This document shows, piece by piece, positions 59,237 through 64,000 of a stretch of 64,000 nt of DNA. The position numbers were made by a program, and so were the translations under genes. Where the stretch lies: the NCBI GenBank assembly GCA_030583885.1, contig CP129480.1:558001-622000 (forward strand), in the 5' to 3' direction. Position 1 is the stretch's first letter, and each line of letters opens with the position of its first letter. The notes beneath the pieces were generated by a model that saw nothing but the letters and a program-made list of their open reading frames with translations, made no database searches and was not told where the DNA came from. The stretch comes from Anaerolineales bacterium. GTDB lineage: Bacteria; Chloroflexota; Anaerolineae; Anaerolineales; Villigracilaceae.

Positions 59237-60832
59237 CTACTCCCTGAAAATCCTCACATGCCTGCGCGGTTCCTTGCCATAGGAATGGGAAACCAATTCG
59301 GCATTGCGTGCCATTTCGTGCTGGATGCGGCGCACAAGCGAGGGACCCGGCGGCAGGTCCACCCAGCGTTCGCCGTTCAGCACGGCAGCGATGGCCTGCT
59401 TGGTCTGGTCGCGCACATCCTCCATGCTGTCACGCGGGTGCTGTTGCTCGGTCAGGTTGTACAGGTCGCCGAGGAACTGCTCCACCTGGGCGACCGTGTT
59501 CGCGCGCAATACATAGATCGGCATCCCGCGCCCCTCGGCTTCGATCACGGTCGCTTCGCGGTTGCGGTAATACGTCCGCAGGGTGACCAGCACGTTGGCT
59601 TCGTTCACATCGGTCACCACCACGGCGGGCACGCCGAGTCTCTTTGCGGCCTGCATCAGCCGGTTGCGCGCCACGCCGTAGGCGAACACGCGCACGGTCT
59701 GCAATCTGGCGCCAAGATTGGCTGTGGCGATGACAGGCGGATTGATCGACTCGGAGCGCGGCGAAAGTTCCTCGGAAACGGAAACAGGCATCCGCGTGCG
59801 GCGAGGCGTTTTTGTATCCATCTTGGTGGTCGGCTTGGCTTTCTCGATCTGAACCTGGCCTGCTTCGTCGCGCGTGCGGATCTCGGGCAGGATGGGCGCG
59901 TCGCGCAGGAGCGAATCCACCGCGGACATGATGTCGAGGTGGACGGCAAAACGCTCGCGGTGCTGGATCTCGATCAGCACATCGAAGGTGGGCGGCGCGC
60001 GTCGTTCCAATACTGTTTTCTGGGTGCCGCGCCGGCGGGCTTCCTCGTCTGAGAGTGTCACCGCTTCGATGCCGCCGACGAGGTCGCTCAGCGTTGGGTT
60101 GAGCAAAAGATTGTCGAGGGTCTGGCCGTGCGCCGTGCCGATGAGCTGCACGCCGCGTTCGGCGATGGTGCGCGCGGCGAGGGCTTCGAGTTCGCGCCCG
60201 ATCTCGTCGATGACGATGACTTCGGGGTTGTGGTTCTCCACCGCTTCGATCATCACTTCGTGCTGGAGCATCGGTTCGCGGACCTGCATGCGGCGCGCCC
60301 TGCCCACCGCGGGATGCGGCACGTCGCCGTCGCCGCCGATCTCGTTGGAGGTATCCACAATGACCACGCGTTTGTTTTCCGCGAGGATGCGCGCGGCTTC
60401 CCGCAGCAGCGTGGTCTTTCCGACGCCGGGGCGTCCGAGAATCAGCACGGACTTGCCCGATTCGATGATGTCCTGGATGATGTCCACGGTGCCGTACACG
60501 GCGCGGCCGACGCGGCAGGTTAAACCGACGATGACGCCAAGCCGGTTGCGGATGGCGGAGATGCGGTGGAGGGTGCGTTCCATGCCGGCGCGGTTGTCGG
60601 CGTCAAAGTTGCCGATGCGCTCGGTGATGTGGTCGATTTCTGTACGGGCGATCTCCTTGTCGGAAAGCACGATCTCGCCTTCGACAAAGCGCGCGGCGGG
60701 CAGGCGCCCGAGGTCAATGACGATCTCCAGCAGGTTATCGCTGTTGTTCGCCTTTTCCACCGCATGGCGAATATTGGAAGGCAGCACGTCGAGCAGGGCT
60801 TCGAGGTCGTCTGTAATTCGGTGTTGGGTCAT
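59237..60832 (-). CDS. SpoIIIAA-like AAA ATPase with C-terminal R3H domain
   Basis: A 531-residue protein. A central AAA domain (Walker [17 protein letters not shown], Walker [16 protein letters not shown], sensor [11 protein letters not shown]) is related to SpoIIIAA and to the algal/plant Ycf45 proteins. A long linker leads to a second Rossmann-like part ([20 protein letters not shown]) and a C-terminal R3H domain ([20 protein letters not shown]) that would bind single-stranded nucleic acid. Such proteins are widespread in Chloroflexi and cyanobacteria; the role is not known. The start MTQHRIT is preferred on conservation. Its last 40 codons are duplicated at 58551-58666. Confidence 0.85.
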   Translation of the reverse strand: MTQHRITDDLEALLDVLPSNIRHAVEKANNSDNLLEIVIDLGRLPAARFVEGEIVLSDKEIARTEIDHITERIGNFDADNRAGMERTLHRISAIRNRLGVIVGLTCRVGRAVYGTVDIIQDIIESGKSVLILGRPGVGKTTLLREAARILAENKRVVIVDTSNEIGGDGDVPHPAVGRARRMQVREPMLQHEVMIEAVENHNPEVIVIDEIGRELEALAARTIAERGVQLIGTAHGQTLDNLLLNPTLSDLVGGIEAVTLSDEEARRRGTQKTVLERRAPPTFDVLIEIQHRERFAVHLDIMSAVDSLLRDAPILPEIRTRDEAGQVQIEKAKPTTKMDTKTPRRTRMPVSVSEELSPRSESINPPVIATANLGARLQTVRVFAYGVARNRLMQAAKRLGVPAVVVTDVNEANVLVTLRTYYRNREATVIEAEGRGMPIYVLRANTVAQVEQFLGDLYNLTEQQHPRDSMEDVRDQTKQAIAAVLNGERWVDLPPGPSLVRRIQHEMARNAELVSHSYGKEPRRHVRIFRE

Positions 60833-61104
60833 ATTGTTAATTTTCAGTGAAACGCCAGGCATCAAGTGGCGTGCGTAATAAAAAGGTGGAACGGGCATGC
60901 GGGAGAATCCCCGCGGCTGGCTGATTGCAAACGATTAGAGGGAATACCGGACCATGATGGAGTACCTGCCTTGGTGATGGGATACGCGCCGCACATTGGT
61001 CGCGTCCACGGCTATTATAGCAGTGTCCTCTTTTATTATAGGTTAAATTCTTTTGTGCCATATGTCCTCCCCGCTAATCCCTCATCCCCTGTATAATTGA
61101 AAGC
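60833..61104. other. 272-bp divergent intergenic region
   Basis: On the minus strand there are two TATAAT hexamers (61019 to 61014 and 61040 to 61035), about 180-200 bp upstream of the R3H/AAA gene, giving it a long leader. The leader contains ACCAAGGCAGGTACTCC and GGTCCGGTATTCCC, which might fold, but I recognise no riboswitch class. On the plus strand a TATAAT at 61092-61097 lies seven bases before the DUF389 gene. Confidence 0.5.
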
Positions 61105-62400
61105 ATGTCATTTTCTGACAATCCGATCGATCCAACACAACCGCCTCGCCGGCCTCAGGAAGACGGCGTTTCGGCACAGCGCATCCGCCGCAGGCGCGCC
61201 ACGCGCCGCTCCTCCATCCCGGCCGATGCGCAGGGACAGGCGGCGTTAATCGCCTCCCTTGCGAGGCGCGCGTATCCCTCGGTTGAGTTGTTCGTCTTTT
61301 CCCTCGTTTGCGGCGCGATCCTTGGACTCGGCCTTTTGCTTGACTCAGCGGCCGTGCTCTTGCTCGGCATTCTCGTCGCGCCATTGATGACTCCCTGGGT
61401 GGGATTCCTGCTTGCCGTCCTGACAGGCTCCCTACGCTTTCTTTTCGAAACGGTCATGGCCCTGCTCATCAGTATTGCGCTTGTTTTCACCGGCGGCCTG
61501 TTGACGGGATTTGCGGCACGCATCTGGCCCGATGTTGCGCGGGGGAATGTCCATGTCCATTCGCAGTTATGGTTTCCCGCGCTGCTCGTGCTTGCCATCG
61601 GCGCGGTGACGTTGGTGATATCCTTTGCGCGTTCCGAAGAAAGACCCTTCCTGTCCAGCGTGATCGTCGCATACGCATTTTTTCTGCCGGTCAGTGCCGG
61701 CGGTTTCGGCCTCGGCTCCGGCTTGCCGGATGTCTGGCCTCAGAGCCTGCTCGTCTTCATGACACATTTTGCGCTGGCAGGTTTGTTGGGGTTGGTCACG
61801 CTCCTTGTCCTGCGGCTTCGCCCCTCTCTTGAAGGGATCATTTTCAGCGGCATTGCCCTTGTGCTTTTCGCTGTGATTCTATTTGCCTTGATGCGCCCAG
61901 GCTTCCCGTTCCGCAGGGACGCGGTCATTGAATCCACCCCCACGATTCAAACCTCCGCGCCTCCCTCCCCGACCTTCAGTCCGCCGCCGACAACGACAAG
62001 CAGTGCCAGCCCTTCAAGCACCTCCGCTTCCCTCACCCCGACAGAGGAAACACCAAGCCCTGTGCCGTTGACGTTGGAAGTGACCCTGCCTCCCACTACA
62101 ACGCCCACCGTCACGATGACCATTCCACCGACGCCGGTCTATGGAAGAATCTCCGCGAGCGAGGGCGGCGGCGCAAATTTAAGGGAAACCCCCGGTGCCG
62201 GCGGGAAATATTTGATGACCCTGCTGAATGGTACGATTGTGGAGACGTATTCGGAGTTCAATGTATTGAATGGCGTGACATGGGTAAAGATCTATGCGAC
62301 GGTTAATGGACAACCAATCGAGGGCTGGCTCCTGGAATCTGCCGTGGCGTATGCCACGCCCGCTCCAAACTTTGAGGCTTCGTCCACACCGGCCCCGTAA
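61105..62400 (+). CDS. DUF389-like membrane protein with extracellular SH3b domain
   Basis: A 431-residue protein. A basic cytoplasmic N-terminus is followed by about seven helices containing the DUF389-type motif LLLGILVAPLMTPWVGFLLA. A Pro/Thr/Ser-rich linker (about residues 275-345) leads to a C-terminal bacterial SH3 domain (SEGGGANLRETPGAGGKYL). The fusion suggests a membrane protein with a wall- or peptide-binding outer domain. TATAAT lies seven bases before the ATG with no Shine-Dalgarno. The phosphohexomutase gene follows 50 bp downstream. Confidence 0.8.
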   Translation: MSFSDNPIDPTQPPRRPQEDGVSAQRIRRRRATRRSSIPADAQGQAALIASLARRAYPSVELFVFSLVCGAILGLGLLLDSAAVLLLGILVAPLMTPWVGFLLAVLTGSLRFLFETVMALLISIALVFTGGLLTGFAARIWPDVARGNVHVHSQLWFPALLVLAIGAVTLVISFARSEERPFLSSVIVAYAFFLPVSAGGFGLGSGLPDVWPQSLLVFMTHFALAGLLGLVTLLVLRLRPSLEGIIFSGIALVLFAVILFALMRPGFPFRRDAVIESTPTIQTSAPPSPTFSPPPTTTSSASPSSTSASLTPTEETPSPVPLTLEVTLPPTTTPTVTMTIPPTPVYGRISASEGGGANLRETPGAGGKYLMTLLNGTIVETYSEFNVLNGVTWVKIYATVNGQPIEGWLLESAVAYATPAPNFEASSTPAP

Positions 62401-62450
62401 TTTACATCATTCCGTACTATGAACCAAATTCCAATAAAAAAGGATGATCC

Positions 62451-63899
62451 ATGCCCATTCATTTCGGCACGGACGGCTGGCGCGCCGTCATCTCGGACAG
62501 CTTTACATTCAGCAATTTACGCATGGTCTCACAAGCCATTGCGGATGCAGTCGCTTCAGACCATTGGGATAAATCCATAAATGCCGACCCTAAAAAAATA
62601 GTGGTTGGGTTCGATACCCGCTTTCTCTCCGACCGTTTTGCCGGGGAGGTGGCGCGGGTGCTGGCCGCAAACGGATTTACGGTGTTACTGGCACAGTCCG
62701 ATTCGCCCACGCCCGCCATCTCCTATGCCGTAAAGAACAACCATGCCATCGCGGGTGTCATGATCACCGCTTCACACAATGCGCCGCGCTATAACGGCGT
62801 GAAGTTGAAGGGCGCCTTTGGCGGCTCGGCGCTCTCCGAACAATGCCGCCGCGTGGAAGTGTACATCAATGACAACGAGGAACAGGCGCGCGGTCCCAAT
62901 CTGATGGATTTCAAAAAGGCGCGCGAGGCCGGGTTGATCCGGAAGTTCAACCCATTGACAGCGTATTTCGAGCATCTACGGAAGTTGATCAACACGGACA
63001 TAATCGCGGACAATCCCCAGCGTTTCGTGGTGGATGCAATGTACGGCTCCGGGCGCGGCGTGATTAAGGCCTTTTTGCAGGGGACAGGCTGTGAGATCGC
63101 GGAAATTCGCGGCGAGATGAACCCGGGTTTCGGCGGCGTGCATCCCGAACCGATTGCGAAATACCTCGGTCCGCTTTCGAGCGCGGTCAGCTCCGGGCTT
63201 GGTAACTTTGGCGTGGTGACAGACGGCGACGCAGACCGCATCGGCGCGATGGATGAACGCGGCAATTTTGTTGATCCGCACAAGATCATGGCGCTTTCGC
63301 TGAGATATCTGGTTGAAAAACGCGGCATGAGCGGCGCGGTAGTGCGGACCGTCTCCACCACGCGCATGATCGACCGCCTGGCAAAACGCTATGGGTTGAC
63401 ATTGCATGAAACGCCGGTCGGTTTTAGTCACATTGCGGATTACATGATGAAGGAGGATGTCCTGATCGGCGGCGAGGAATCAGGCGGGATTTCATTCAAG
63501 GGGCATATCCCCGAAGGTGACGGTCCCATCATGGGCTTACTGCTGGTGGAGATGCTTGCAGAGGCGAAGAAATCCCTCACGGAAATGGTGGATGACCTGC
63601 TCGCCGATGTCGGTCCTGCCATGTACGAGCGCGTGGATCTGCGCCTCAGCCGTCCCGTTGCCAAGGCTGAAATGACGGAATTTCTCACCCAGAAAGCGCC
63701 GGCCGAGATCGGCGGTCAAAAAGTGAGTGAGGTCAGCCAGCGTGACGGCGTGAAATATATTATGGCGGATGACTCGTGGCTGCTCATCCGCCCGTCTGGG
63801 ACGGAACCCGTCCTGCGTGTGTATGCCGAAGGCCGCACGAGGGATATGGTCAAATCGCTTTTGGATTATGGAAAGGTCGTGGCTGAAAGCGCGGTATAG
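62451..63899 (+). CDS. phosphoglucomutase/phosphomannomutase
   Basis: A 482-residue alpha-D-phosphohexomutase. The phosphoserine loop is VMITASHNAPRYNG (Ser108), the metal loop VTDGDADRIGAMD, the sugar loop GGEESGGISF and the phosphate loop RPSGTEPVLRVYAEG. It interconverts hexose 6- and 1-phosphates, feeding nucleotide-sugar synthesis. Which hexose is used cannot be told. AAGGATGATCC precedes the ATG. Confidence 0.94.
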   Translation: MPIHFGTDGWRAVISDSFTFSNLRMVSQAIADAVASDHWDKSINADPKKIVVGFDTRFLSDRFAGEVARVLAANGFTVLLAQSDSPTPAISYAVKNNHAIAGVMITASHNAPRYNGVKLKGAFGGSALSEQCRRVEVYINDNEEQARGPNLMDFKKAREAGLIRKFNPLTAYFEHLRKLINTDIIADNPQRFVVDAMYGSGRGVIKAFLQGTGCEIAEIRGEMNPGFGGVHPEPIAKYLGPLSSAVSSGLGNFGVVTDGDADRIGAMDERGNFVDPHKIMALSLRYLVEKRGMSGAVVRTVSTTRMIDRLAKRYGLTLHETPVGFSHIADYMMKEDVLIGGEESGGISFKGHIPEGDGPIMGLLLVEMLAEAKKSLTEMVDDLLADVGPAMYERVDLRLSRPVAKAEMTEFLTQKAPAEIGGQKVSEVSQRDGVKYIMADDSWLLIRPSGTEPVLRVYAEGRTRDMVKSLLDYGKVVAESAV

Positions 63900-64000
63900 G
63901 ATACATTCCCTCCCCTTGAAGAAGATGAAGGTGACAACGCGGCTTTATTTCGGAACAAAACTACCTTAATTTATCTTGACAAATTTGCAAGGGGGGGGGT
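63900..64000. other. window end, no gene seen
   Basis: No coding sequence is recognised. TTGACA occurs at 63976-63981 but no -10 box is visible before the window ends in nine G residues and a T, which may be a sequencing or assembly edge. Confidence 0.4.

Noticed and set aside
59078..60052. Long plus-strand reading frame opposite the R3H/AAA ATPase gene
   Set aside because: It is antisense to a clearly recognisable ATPase, has a composition rich in His/Arg/Gly typical of a shadow frame, and matches no family.
60833..61104. Known riboswitch class in the R3H/AAA leader
   Set aside because: I compared by eye with guanidine, cyclic di-AMP and preQ1 patterns and found no convincing match.
63976..63981. 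TTGACA as a promoter for a gene beyond the window
   Set aside because: No -10 box is visible before the window ends, so it cannot be supported.

Overview
The window looks like chromosome from a member of the Chloroflexota, most likely class Anaerolineae. This is inferred from gene content, not from a phylogeny. The clues are a mevalonate-pathway kinase, Flp-type pilins, a sortase, an SpoIIIAA-like R3H/AAA ATPase, an MrfA-like helicase, moderately high GC, and many genes whose start codon lies only 6-9 nt after a TATAAT-like hexamer with no Shine-Dalgarno. About 60 protein genes, six tRNAs, one T-box leader and one insertion sequence fill the window. Most of it is ordinary housekeeping interleaved with small mobile or decaying segments.

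Layout. 0-5 kb: the 3' part of an ATP-grasp gene, two tRNA-Ser genes, a vapBC toxin-antitoxin pair, a kbl-type enzyme and an XPB-N-terminal-like protein. 5-20.7 kb: a lipid kinase, two diguanylate cyclases, a DprE2/DprE1-like pair, lipB, mutL, a HAD phosphatase, a CtpA protease, a YugP-like metalloprotease, a flippase-like membrane protein and an MrfA-type helicase with an embedded HNH domain. 20.7-27 kb: a chromate transporter and an MFS gene, then an octaheme lipoprotein and a two-component system, followed by a decayed copy of the MFS 3' end. 27-32 kb: a cupin, surE, three tRNAs, suhB, arginase and hutI. 32-33 kb: three tandem Flp pilin genes, each with its own promoter. 33-42.5 kb: a methyltransferase, transporters, a GT87-like glycosyltransferase, tlyA, a decaprenyl-phosphate phosphoribosyltransferase-like UbiA protein overlapping mevalonate kinase, and thrS. 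42.5-46 kb: the thrS T-box leader, a GNAT enzyme, tRNA-Val, and an AT-rich island in which an IS630-type element has split a proteasome-beta/HslV-like gene. 46-64 kb: a sortase, an RNA methyltransferase, the pxpBCA 5-oxoprolinase operon, a CASTOR/POLLUX-like channel, a sulfite-oxidase-fold protein, an HtrA lipoprotein, DnaJ, LOG, map, tmk, a brnTA module flanked by a duplicated gene end, an R3H/AAA ATPase, a DUF389-SH3 protein and a phosphohexomutase.

How genes may work together. The UbiA-type DPPR synthase, DprE1 and DprE2 would together supply most of a polyprenyl-phospho-arabinose pathway. The lipid carrier would come from the mevalonate route, whose kinase is translationally coupled to the UbiA gene. 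A GT87-like enzyme and a flippase-like protein are possible downstream partners. The octaheme lipoprotein and adjacent sensor kinase/response regulator may form a redox module. pxpB, pxpC and pxpA together degrade 5-oxoproline.

The most unusual items are the split Ntn-hydrolase, whose reading frame is restored exactly by removing the IS, the two cargo segments bounded by duplicated gene 3' ends, the Thr-rich micro-ORF between the T-box and thrS, and several families of dispersed hairpin repeats, some of them translated inside genes.
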